Shown piece after piece: positions 18,797-25,885 of a DNA stretch of 38,711 bases. Every line of letters begins with the position of its first letter. The first letter of the stretch is position 1. The notes under the pieces were generated by a model. It did not search any database. It was not told the DNA's origin and saw nothing but the letters and a program-made list of their open reading frames with translations. The position numbers and the translations under genes were made by a program. The stretch covers positions 1 to 38,711 of the forward strand of contig JAFVEP010000023.1 of NCBI GenBank assembly GCA_017475935.1, in the 5' to 3' direction. This stretch comes from Alphaproteobacteria bacterium. Lineage in GTDB: Bacteria > Pseudomonadota > Alphaproteobacteria > RF32 > CAG-239.

Positions 18797-18892
18797 TAAT
18801 AAATTGTAACATATTTTTAAAAGCTTTTTCACTCAAAACAGTGTATTTTATAAACGAATTTTCGTACGAACTGTTTTTCAGAGGATTAATTT

Positions 18893-19915
18893 ATGACTAA
18901 CACAATAAAAGTTGCCGTCATCGGCGCCGGTATGATGGGCAAAAACCACATCAAAACATATAAGAATATGCAAGGTATTGAGCTTGTCGGTGTCTATGAT
19001 ATTTTTCCGCAAGCCGCCCAAAACGCCGCCGAGGCATTCGGCATTAAAGCTTTTTCCTCAATGGAAGAGGTTGCCGCCGCGGTTGATGCGGTCAGTGTGG
19101 TCACCACCTCTGTCACACATGCTGATGTCGGCGAGTTTTTCATGAACAAGGGCATTCATTGCATGATGGAAAAACCGTTGGCCACAACTGAAGAAGGATG
19201 CAAGCGTCTCATTGATGCGGCTGAAAGAAACAATGTTGTCCTCATGGTCGGCCACGTTGAGCGTTTCAATCCGGCCGTCGAGCAAATGGGCAAACTTCTT
19301 TCCGACACGTCTAAAATCCGCTCTTTAACTGCACAGCGTATGTCCGCCGCCAGCGGCCGAATTACCGATGTTGATGTTGCTATGGATTTGATGATTCATG
19401 ATGTTGAAGTCATTCAATCTTTGGTTCAATCGCCGGTCATCAATGTTCAGGCTGCCTCGGTTAAAACCAAAGAAAGTCCCGAAGGAAAGGACTATATTTC
19501 CGCTTTGTTGGAATTTGAAAACGGTGCTACGGCCAACTTAACCGCAAGCCGCATTACGCAATCGCGCGTGCGCACACTGGCGGTCACAACCGACACAAAC
19601 TATATTGATCTGGATTTCATCAACCAAAGTATCAATGTTCACACGCAAGGCCGCATGCCGTATGTCAATCAGGAAGAAATTCCTGAATGGATGAATTACG
19701 GATTAAAAGGCAGTGTTGAACAACTGTTTATCCCGACCAATCAACCTTTGCAGGCCGAATTGAACCACTTTATCAAATGCGTTAACGGCGAGGCTACACC
19801 GCGTGTAAACGGCCGCCAAGCGCTTGATGCCCTGCGTGTTATCTGGCAGATTGAGGAAAAGCTCGGTTTCATACAAGCATCACCGGTAAAAGCTTCCAAG
19901 AAAAAAGCTGCCTAA
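18893..19915 (+). CDS. Gfo/Idh/MocA family NAD(P)-dependent oxidoreductase
   Basis: A 340-residue dehydrogenase-like protein. The N-terminal Rossmann fold has the dinucleotide motif VIGAGMMGKNHI (about residues 9-20). The family signature EKPLATT (about 92-98) follows, then GHVERFNPAV and a C-terminal alpha/beta domain with MIHDVEVIQSLV. Members oxidise or reduce sugars, inositols and related compounds, often in envelope sugar-nucleotide pathways; the substrate cannot be read from the sequence. It is a single-gene unit, ribosome site AGAGGA, with a strong terminator after it. The C-terminal tail ends in a run of lysines. Confidence 0.9.
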   Translation: MTNTIKVAVIGAGMMGKNHIKTYKNMQGIELVGVYDIFPQAAQNAAEAFGIKAFSSMEEVAAAVDAVSVVTTSVTHADVGEFFMNKGIHCMMEKPLATTEEGCKRLIDAAERNNVVLMVGHVERFNPAVEQMGKLLSDTSKIRSLTAQRMSAASGRITDVDVAMDLMIHDVEVIQSLVQSPVINVQAASVKTKESPEGKDYISALLEFENGATANLTASRITQSRVRTLAVTTDTNYIDLDFINQSINVHTQGRMPYVNQEEIPEWMNYGLKGSVEQLFIPTNQPLQAELNHFIKCVNGEATPRVNGRQALDALRVIWQIEEKLGFIQASPVKASKKKAA

Positions 19916-19932
19916 GGTACAACCTAAAATTT

Positions 19933-19977
19933 TATGCCACAAACATTTGCCGCATGCAAAGTTTGTGGCATTTTTTC
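19933..19977 (+). terminator. Rho-independent terminator after the oxidoreductase gene
   Basis: ATGCCACAAAC pairs perfectly with GTTTGTGGCAT across a 16-nt loop, followed by TTTTTC. Confidence 0.9.
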
Positions 19978-20053
19978 TCTCAAACCTCTGTCTTAAATTT
20001 ACATCTCTATACATGAGTTATAGTAGTTATTATTTTTTCCTTATAAAAAAGAC

Positions 20054-20080
20054 TTGACTTTTGATACGGGGGGGTAATGT
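20054..20080 (+). promoter_or_regulatory. Candidate promoter with G7 tract in the spacer, upstream of the pilin-like gene
   Basis: TTGACT (20054-20059), then a 15-nt spacer ending in seven G (20068-20074), then TAATGT (20075-20080). The -10 match is weak (3 of 6), so this is tentative. The tract lies about 110 nt before the start codon. Confidence 0.3.
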
Positions 20081-20116
20081 GAAAAAAAATATTTTTAAGC
20101 AGATAAAGTCACCCCT

Positions 20117-20141
20117 ATTTTTCGCCTGCAAAGCGAAAAAT
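20117..20141 (+). promoter_or_regulatory. Hairpin in the 5' leader of the pilin-like gene
   Basis: A perfect 9-bp inverted repeat ATTTTTCGC / GCGAAAAAT with a 7-nt loop. No T-run follows, so it is not an ordinary terminator. It may be a stability or regulatory element in the untranslated leader. Confidence 0.4.
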
Positions 20142-20182
20142 TCACGAGGTCTCCCGAATCTTAAAGCAAAAGGAGAAGTAAC

Positions 20183-20962
20183 ATGAGAACAAAAACAAAC
20201 ATTTTCCCAACAAACCAGCGACCGGAGTGTGGTGCAGATGCGCCGCAATACGGACGTCTTCTTTCGCTATGCGCCGGAGATGCGCCGCAAGTTTCAAACG
20301 ACGTGTACAACCAAAGGTACACGAGAGAGAAAGCTGCCGAAAGATCCAAGCAGAGAGGAAAAAGTATGATTGAGATGCTCGGCGTTCTGGCCATAATCGG
20401 TGTCCTGACCGTCGGCTCAATCGCCGGCTATTCCCACGCCATGCGCCGCCACCTCTTGAACAAACAACGCGAACAAATCAGCTACATCTTAAGCGCCGTT
20501 GATACCCATCGTGATATGCTGGATATCTCTCCAAATTCAACACTGCCAGATCGTTTAAAACCCATCTTTGAAACTTTCGGTTGGGTTCCCGAAGAAATGA
20601 TCAGAAAAAATAATAATGTATATATTTACGATGTTTTCAAAAATAGCATAATGCTTTATATTGCTAAAGGGACTACAGGAGGAGCGCCCTTCATGGGACT
20701 CAGAATTGATCTTGCCAACGATAATCCGCATGAACAATGCGTCAATCTCTATCAAATGATCCAACAGTACCATTCTTTCTTATGGCTGACGGAGGTACAA
20801 AAAATCAATGAAAATAGTCTTTATACCAACAATTATTACGGCGACAAATATTGCACCGACTCACGCGAGTGCATGCGCGATCTCACACCGGCTAAAATCT
20901 CCGAACTCTGCCGTGTCTGCGATGATGAAAATAGGTGTCACTTATACATATTATGGAAATAA
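20183..20962 (+). CDS. Type IV pilin-like (prepilin-type) protein with long leader and five-cysteine C-terminus
   Basis: A 259-residue protein with a prepilin signature at G59-KSMIEMLGVLAIIGVL: Gly at -1, Glu at +5 and one hydrophobic helix (about residues 62-82), as in type IV pilins and type II secretion pseudopilins. Residue +1 is Lys instead of Phe or Met. The 59-residue leader is far longer than the usual 6-25. It is supported by a strong AGGAG before the ATG at 20183, but an alternative ATG at 20366 also has a GAGAGG site and would remove the leader. The globular part ends in a module with Cys224, 230, 243, 246 and 252, shared with the paralogue ending at 153. No pilus assembly genes (prepilin peptidase, ATPase, secretin) occur in the window. 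Confidence 0.8.
   Translation: MRTKTNIFPTNQRPECGADAPQYGRLLSLCAGDAPQVSNDVYNQRYTREKAAERSKQRGKSMIEMLGVLAIIGVLTVGSIAGYSHAMRRHLLNKQREQISYILSAVDTHRDMLDISPNSTLPDRLKPIFETFGWVPEEMIRKNNNVYIYDVFKNSIMLYIAKGTTGGAPFMGLRIDLANDNPHEQCVNLYQMIQQYHSFLWLTEVQKINENSLYTNNYYGDKYCTDSRECMRDLTPAKISELCRVCDDENRCHLYILWK
20237..20290 (+). repeat. Direct repeat GATGCGCCGCAA
   Basis: Two exact copies at 20237-20248 and 20279-20290, in frame, encode DAPQ twice. The core ATGCGCCG also occurs at 20269-20276 and 20441-20448 in a different reading register, so the repeat is at the DNA level. Confidence 0.6.
20302..20323 (+). repeat. Inverted repeat inside the pilin leader coding region
   Basis: CGTGTAC (20302-20308) and GTACACG (20317-20323) form a perfect 7-bp stem with an 8-nt loop. 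It lies between the two candidate start codons. Confidence 0.5.
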
Positions 20963-20997
20963 AAGTTAAGCCTTTTGCTTCACGCAACACACAAAGA

Positions 20998-21834
20998 TCA
21001 TGACTTTATATCGGCGCCTATTTGTCTCAATCTTTCAATTCTGTCTTTCGTACTCGGATGTGTGCTGAAAAGTCCCGTAAAACTGCTTTTCAGACCGGAA
21101 AAAGGATTAATAATGAACATATGCGCCGTTTGAGCATTAGCTGCAGTCATTTGATAATTTTGAGCGTAGCCTTCAAGTTTTTGCAATGCCGAAATCAACC
21201 ATTCCGGATGATTTGTCAAGTAAGCAGCCCCCTCGTCTGCTTTATATTCACGCGTCCGTGAAATAGCCATCTGTACAACGGTCGCGGCGAGCGGCATAAC
21301 GACCACACCGAGTGCGGATTGGCGATTATTATTTTGCGAACGTGAGCCGTATCTTGCCCAATTGCCAAGCATAGCAATAGCACCGGCAAATACAGCGGCA
21401 ACCGAACCGATCAAAATATCATAGTGTCGAACATGGCTCATTTCATGCGCTAAAACACCTTCGACTTCCTGCGCTGTCATTAAATTAAGCAGCCCTCTGG
21501 TAACAGCAACAGCAGCATGCTTAGGATTTCTGCCGGTTGCAAAGGCATTCGGAACATCATCCGGAATAATATATATTTTCGGCATCGGCAGACCGGCACG
21601 ATTGGCTAAACGTGCAACAATCTGGTATAATTCCGGCTGATTGGAAGCACTCACTTCCGCGGCTTTGTAGTGACTTAAAACCATTTTATCGCTGAAAAAA
21701 TAGCTGAAGAAATTCATACCGCAAGCGGCCAAAAAGGCGGTCTTCATCCCCTCTTCTCCGGCAATCAGATTACCGCAATACATAAATATCAATACCAACC
21801 CAACCATCAATACAATCGTTTTAAATTTTGCCAT
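20998..21834 (-). CDS. htpX: M48 family membrane metalloprotease HtpX
   Basis: Zinc-dependent inner-membrane protease (278 aa) for quality control of damaged membrane proteins. Two N-terminal hydrophobic segments (about residues 6-24 and 31-47) are followed by the zinc site HEMSH (near residue 130) and the third ligand region SRTREYKADEGAAYLT. Two more hydrophobic stretches lie between them. The C-terminal LFSTHPSTKDRIERLRQI is a family hallmark. Ribosome site GGAG precedes the ATG by 7 nt, and a good promoter lies at 21868-21895. It converges on the pilin-like gene with a 35-nt gap. Confidence 0.95.
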   Translation of the reverse strand: MAKFKTIVLMVGLVLIFMYCGNLIAGEEGMKTAFLAACGMNFFSYFFSDKMVLSHYKAAEVSASNQPELYQIVARLANRAGLPMPKIYIIPDDVPNAFATGRNPKHAAVAVTRGLLNLMTAQEVEGVLAHEMSHVRHYDILIGSVAAVFAGAIAMLGNWARYGSRSQNNNRQSALGVVVMPLAATVVQMAISRTREYKADEGAAYLTNHPEWLISALQKLEGYAQNYQMTAANAQTAHMFIINPFSGLKSSFTGLFSTHPSTKDRIERLRQIGADIKS

Positions 21835-21867
21835 CAGATTACTCCGTTCTTAGTTCCTCATGCTTTG

Positions 21868-21895
21868 AGTATAAAATATTCTCCGTCGTTTTCAA
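21868..21895 (-). promoter_or_regulatory. Promoter of htpX
   Basis: On the minus strand TTGAAA (21890-21895), 16-nt spacer, TATACT (21868-21873). The start would fall about 30 nt before the ATG. HtpX is often stress-induced, but this looks like an ordinary vegetative promoter. Confidence 0.65.
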
Positions 21896-21916
21896 ATTAA
21901 AAGAAAGACATATAAA

Positions 21917-21951
21917 CAAAATCCCTCACAGCTTATATCTATGAGGGATTT
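21917..21951 (-). terminator. Rho-independent terminator of the outer-membrane barrel gene
   Basis: AAATCCCTCA (21919-21928) and TGAGGGATTT (21942-21951) form a 10-bp stem with a 13-nt loop. On the minus strand it is followed by a T-rich tract. Confidence 0.75.
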
Positions 21952-21968
21952 ATTCAAACAAAGGCCGT

Positions 21969-23063
21969 TTAAAACGTATATTTTAAGCCTACAAGTCCGG
22001 TATGATTCTGATATTTGTCACGGAATCCGCCTAAATAATTTAAGCTGGCAGACAGATGCTCCGTCATTTCGGCATTGAGCCCGGCGCCGACTTCATAGCC
22101 CATACGATCCAAACGTTTTCCGTTGACAGTATAACCGCCGCCGTTGATAAAATTAACCGTGGCATTGTCACGATCACTTTCCATATCATAAGTAATTCCG
22201 GCATAAATTTCCGGACGGAATCTCATGCAGTTATAACCGTAAAGATCTTTAGATAAGGTTACACCGGCAACTCCGGTCCAGATATCCATATCTTTGCCGG
22301 AAACTTGTTGCTCTGCACCATCGTTATAGCCATGACGTTTAATATAATTATAACGCATACCGATTTGCGGTGTCATATCCACATATTTGTGAATATATTC
22401 GTATCCGGTCATTGCTTGCATTGCATAAACATCTGCGTGATACTTTGCCTTAAATGTATCATCAAAGGCATGTTTCTTTTCTCTGTAAGAGGAACGGCCG
22501 TAAGAAGCAATACCGTTAACAAACCACGGACTTGGCTGGTATTCGGCGAATACAAATCCGGTATTGCTGTCAACATCTGTTTTACGGTGAAACGCTTTAA
22601 CATCGGTTTGATCATGTTGATACCCGATACCGGCTTTCATATTTTTGTTAATTTGCTTATCCATACCAACGATAAAACCCATCGCATCAGTATTAAATCC
22701 GTAATGATTACCTCGACGGCTGAGCTTTGATTCTCCGTAATATCCGTCAGCGAATAAAGACATTTGATTAATCGGATCACCTGAATTCATTCCATGTTTT
22801 TTACCCAATGAATCTTCCAGTAAATGATTGCCGATGGTTCTGAACAAACGATTATTCATCGAAACGGTTACTTCTTGTGCAACCGGCGCATCATTCGGCG
22901 CTAAGGCGATTAAATCTTGCTCTATATCGGCAGCATTTGCTGTTCCGGATGAGAGTAAAAAAGAGGATGATATCACCAGCATACTGCCAAGCAAACATCT
23001 CTTTAAGACGCTTTGATATTGATGGTTCAAAAATCCGAGTGCGGATCTGCTATATTTTAACAT
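21969..23063 (-). CDS. Autotransporter-type outer-membrane beta-barrel protein
   Basis: A 364-residue exported protein. The signal region is long, with basic residues at 21-22, a hydrophobic core (about 24-38) and a cleavage site ANA-AD after residue 44. After a linker of about 50 residues the rest is alternating strand-rich sequence with many Tyr and Gly, as in the autotransporter beta domain, ending in KYTF with the C-terminal Phe recognised by the BAM complex. There is almost no passenger: the mature protein is essentially the barrel. It could be a stand-alone porin-like or adhesin barrel rather than a true autotransporter. Ribosome site AGGAAG precedes the start. It is a single-gene unit. 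Confidence 0.82.
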   Translation of the reverse strand: MLKYSRSALGFLNHQYQSVLKRCLLGSMLVISSSFLLSSGTANAADIEQDLIALAPNDAPVAQEVTVSMNNRLFRTIGNHLLEDSLGKKHGMNSGDPINQMSLFADGYYGESKLSRRGNHYGFNTDAMGFIVGMDKQINKNMKAGIGYQHDQTDVKAFHRKTDVDSNTGFVFAEYQPSPWFVNGIASYGRSSYREKKHAFDDTFKAKYHADVYAMQAMTGYEYIHKYVDMTPQIGMRYNYIKRHGYNDGAEQQVSGKDMDIWTGVAGVTLSKDLYGYNCMRFRPEIYAGITYDMESDRDNATVNFINGGGYTVNGKRLDRMGYEVGAGLNAEMTEHLSASLNYLGGFRDKYQNHTGLVGLKYTF

Positions 23064-23182
23064 GTAAACTTCCTTTCTGTTATTGTATACGCAGATCTAT
23101 ATATGTGCGGTTTATCTTATTTAAAGAGTTCCGTTCTTATTTTTCTGATACGGATGAAATTTTTGTAAAAATAATGCTGTGC

Positions 23183-23587
23183 TTATTTCAGAAGATTCGC
23201 ACGAAGAAGTTTCAAACGATCAATAGCTTGCTCAATTGCCTCATGCGCTTCAACGGTTAGCAAAGAACTCTTATCCTCCTCATTTTGGTCTTTTTCAAAG
23301 AAATCTTTTTGTATTTCTTCAGAGCCGAGAAGATTTTTCAAGCCTTTTTCTTTAATAAAATGCTGCGCTCCTTCTATGGTGAAACGACGATCGTATAACA
23401 GACCTTTGATCAATTTTAAGATTTCGACATCATCCGGACGATAATAGCGTCTTCCACCCGTCGCTTTCATCGGTTTTATTTGTGAAAATTTTGTTTCCCA
23501 AAAGCGCAAAACGTGTGTTGCCACACCAAGTTCTTCCGCAACTTCGGCGATTGTTTTGAACGCAGATTTTGACTTATGGATAACCAT
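23183..23587 (-). CDS. MerR family transcriptional regulator
   Basis: A 134-residue regulator. The N-terminal winged helix-turn-helix is clear: [21 protein letters not shown] (residues 12-32, given here as one motif span) followed by [23 protein letters not shown]. The C-terminal part is charged and ends in a predicted helix; no metal-binding cysteines are present, so a metal sensor is unlikely. It lies 11 nt downstream of ihfA with ribosome site AGGTGA, an arrangement conserved in alphaproteobacteria. Its target is unknown. Confidence 0.9.
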   Translation of the reverse strand: MVIHKSKSAFKTIAEVAEELGVATHVLRFWETKFSQIKPMKATGGRRYYRPDDVEILKLIKGLLYDRRFTIEGAQHFIKEKGLKNLLGSEEIQKDFFEKDQNEEDKSSLLTVEAHEAIEQAIDRLKLLRANLLK

Positions 23588-23598
23588 ACTTCACCTGT

Positions 23599-23883
23599 TT
23601 ATTTATTAACGGCTTTGCGTAAAATTTGTGACGGGCGAAAAGAAACAACCGTCCGCGGAGAAATTTCCGCATCTATTCCGGTTTTCGGGTTACGTCCCAT
23701 GCGGGCATTTTTCCGATGAAGTCCGAATGTTCCGAATGAAGAAATTTTTACATCTTCTCCTTTGATCAGTGATTCTTTCATTTCTTCAATAGCTATATCC
23801 AGAATTTCAGCCGAATCTTTACGAGACAAACCGATCTCTTCATAAATAGCCTCCGTAAGGCTGACACGTGTGATTGTTTTCAT
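23599..23883 (-). CDS. ihfA: Integration host factor subunit alpha
   Basis: DNA-bending nucleoid protein of 94 residues. It opens with TRVSLTEAIYEEIGLSR and carries the flanking-arm signature GRNPKTG with the intercalating proline, and FGTFGLHRKNAR. The alpha rather than beta or HU assignment rests on the N-terminus and on the following MerR gene, the usual ihfA neighbour in this class. Ribosome site GAGGGA precedes the ATG. Confidence 0.92.
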   Translation of the reverse strand: MKTITRVSLTEAIYEEIGLSRKDSAEILDIAIEEMKESLIKGEDVKISSFGTFGLHRKNARMGRNPKTGIDAEISPRTVVSFRPSQILRKAVNK

Positions 23884-23978
23884 TTTTCCCTCTTCTACTG
23901 ATTTTTCTCAAGCGTAATATAAAAAGGACGAAAACAAAACTGTTTTTGCCAAAAGATACACAATTTTTTTATGTTCAA

Positions 23979-25091
23979 TTATTTGATGATATAAACCCGA
24001 TCAAAACGTTGATTTTTGCCGATGTTTGATAACAGCTCGTAACTGATAGTCTGCGCATCTCGCGCCACATCATCCAAAGGATACTCATCAAAGATGATAT
24101 ATCCCCACTCACCGACTTTAAGATCAAGTCCGGTAATATCGCAAATAATGTTATCCATGGAAACACGGCCGATAATTTTAGCTTCTTTCCATTCGTTTTT
24201 AATACGGAAAAATATCTTTCCCCTATTAGATAATGATCGATGAATACCGTCGCCGTATCCGATTGAAATAATTGCGATTTTTTTATCTGTACCGGCACGA
24301 TAAGTCGCTGAATAACCGACAAAATCTCCCTTTTTTAATTGTGTTATCTGCAAAACAGGTGCTTTGACAACAACTACATTTTGCATTTGATTAAGGCGAT
24401 AAGGTGCGGTATTGATGCCATATATGGCTGCGCCCAATCGCACCATGTTGAAAGTGTAATCCGCCCCCAAAAAAGCACCATCCGAAGCAGACAGCGATGC
24501 CGGTAAAGCCGGAAAATACTTCTGACGGATTTTGTTAAAGTTGTCCAACTGAAATTTATTCATAAAATGGTCTTTTTCATCGGCGCAGGCCAAGTGACTG
24601 ATTACCATGGAAAACATTTTTAGATCCGCTGCAGATAGATGTTCCAGATCTTCCGTTCTGAAACCTAAGCGATTGAGCCCCGTTTCCACTTGAATAACCG
24701 GTTTAACATCACTAATCTTTTGTTTTTTCCAAAAGGCAAACATTTCCGGAGAACTGATGACCGGCGTGAATTTGTATTGCGCAAATAATTGGGCGGAATC
24801 TTCACCGATTCCCTGCAAAACAAAAATCTGAGCACCCGGAACAAATTCGGCAATTTTCTCACCTTCAACCGCATGAGCAACCCAAAAATGACGGCAGTTT
24901 CCACCTTCATATAATGTTTTTGCAACAACTGCGGCATCCAATCCGTAAGCGTCATCTTTAATAACAGCCGATGGCGTTGAAGGATATATAATATCACACA
25001 ATAGTCGGTAGTTTTCGATAATCTTGTTTAAATTAACTTCCAAAACCGGTCGTGTGTAAATTTTTGAAACAGATCTTGTAAAAATACTCAT
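23979..25091 (-). CDS. alr: Alanine racemase
   Basis: PLP enzyme making D-alanine for peptidoglycan (370 aa from the chosen start). The PLP lysine is Lys45 in SAVIKDDAYGL, the catalytic tyrosine lies in GYSATYRA, and MVRLGAAIYG and GRVSMDNIICDI are family segments. Residues around the PLP lysine differ from the common KA[ND]AYGHG form. The start at 25091 is preceded by GAGGAG, though at a long spacing of about 12 nt; a longer frame to 25145 would overlap the divergent tatD gene. A good promoter (25131-25159) lies inside the tatD 5' end. Its closeness to hydF may be more than chance, but this is not shown. Confidence 0.9.
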   Translation of the reverse strand: MSIFTRSVSKIYTRPVLEVNLNKIIENYRLLCDIIYPSTPSAVIKDDAYGLDAAVVAKTLYEGGNCRHFWVAHAVEGEKIAEFVPGAQIFVLQGIGEDSAQLFAQYKFTPVISSPEMFAFWKKQKISDVKPVIQVETGLNRLGFRTEDLEHLSAADLKMFSMVISHLACADEKDHFMNKFQLDNFNKIRQKYFPALPASLSASDGAFLGADYTFNMVRLGAAIYGINTAPYRLNQMQNVVVVKAPVLQITQLKKGDFVGYSATYRAGTDKKIAIISIGYGDGIHRSLSNRGKIFFRIKNEWKEAKIIGRVSMDNIICDITGLDLKVGEWGYIIFDEYPLDDVARDAQTISYELLSNIGKNQRFDRVYIIK

Positions 25092-25103
25092 CGTTGTTAT
25101 TAT
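25076..25103 (+). promoter_or_regulatory. Candidate promoter of tatD-hydF
   Basis: TTGTAA (25076-25081), 16-nt spacer, TATTAT (25098-25103), inside the 5' end of alr. The ribosome site AAAGG (25113-25117) follows. Confidence 0.4.
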
Positions 25104-25126
25104 CTCCTCAAGAAAGGTTTTTGCAG

Positions 25127-25885
25127 ATGCATTATGTAGATTCACATATTCATATTCAAGATTATAAAAAACAAGATGTTAAAAATCTCGTAACAAATGC
25201 CATGCAATATAAAATAAATACGTTTGTCAATGTTTCATCTCATCCGAACGATTGGGGGAAAATAAAACATTTAGCCGATATGTATCGACAAATTATTCCG
25301 GCCTATGGGGTTCATCCGTGGTATATACACGACGCCGAAAACGATTGGTATCAGACACTGGAACACCTGATCCAAGAAAACCGATCAGCATGGATCGGCG
25401 AATGCGGCATCGATCGGTTGAAAAATCCGAATACATCCGAACAAATCGAGATTTTTAAACAGCACATAAAGCTGGCTCAAAAATATAATCGCCCTCTTGT
25501 TGTTCATGCTGTTAAAGCTGATATGATCATGCGCGATCTGTTTTTCCTTCTCCCGCAGCGGACTATCTTTCATTCGTTTACCGGCTCGCTTGAATGGGGA
25601 AAAGAGGTTCAAAAACATGGTTTTTATATCGGACTAAATCAATCTGTTTTGCATAAAAAAAATAACGAACGGCTCATTTGCGGACTTGATTTTACTCAAG
25701 TTTTATTAGAAACAGATGGTCCTTACCAATCTGACGATAAAAGTACGGAAACCTTGCCGTGGAGACTTCCCCTTCTGGCAGAACAAATAGCGCAAATATT
25801 GAGGATTCCTCTTGAAGAGCTGCAAAAAATGCTATACATCAATTGGATGAATTTTATGGAGAAACAGCATGCAAGCCACACCTAA
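25127..25885 (+). CDS. TatD family metal-dependent hydrolase
   Basis: A 252-residue TIM-barrel hydrolase. Metal ligands appear in order: DSHIHIQ (N-terminal HxH), GECGID (Glu), VVHAVKA (His), IFHSFTGS (His) and LETDGPY (Asp). The family includes 3'-5' DNases, but many members have unknown substrates. The start at 25127 (MHYVDSHIHI) is chosen because the HxH motif normally lies at the very N-terminus; a longer frame from 25094 would overlap alr. Its 3' end overlaps hydF by 17 nt, so the two are co-expressed. Confidence 0.9.
   Translation: MHYVDSHIHIQDYKKQDVKNLVTNAMQYKINTFVNVSSHPNDWGKIKHLADMYRQIIPAYGVHPWYIHDAENDWYQTLEHLIQENRSAWIGECGIDRLKNPNTSEQIEIFKQHIKLAQKYNRPLVVHAVKADMIMRDLFFLLPQRTIFHSFTGSLEWGKEVQKHGFYIGLNQSVLHKKNNERLICGLDFTQVLLETDGPYQSDDKSTETLPWRLPLLAEQIAQILRIPLEELQKMLYINWMNFMEKQHASHT
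25131..25159 (-). promoter_or_regulatory. Candidate promoter of alr
   Basis: On the minus strand TTGAAT (25154-25159), 17-nt spacer, CATAAT (25131-25136), inside the 5' end of tatD. Confidence 0.4.

Larger units (their letters stand above)
19978..20182 (+). other. Long untranslated leader of the pilin-like gene
   Basis: About 200 nt between the oxidoreductase terminator and the pilin-like start. It contains a G7 tract (20068-20074), a run of eight A followed by T-rich sequence (20082-20095), and the 9-bp hairpin at 20117-20141. No coding frame is evident. It is the longest apparently non-coding stretch with internal structure in the window. Confidence 0.6.
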
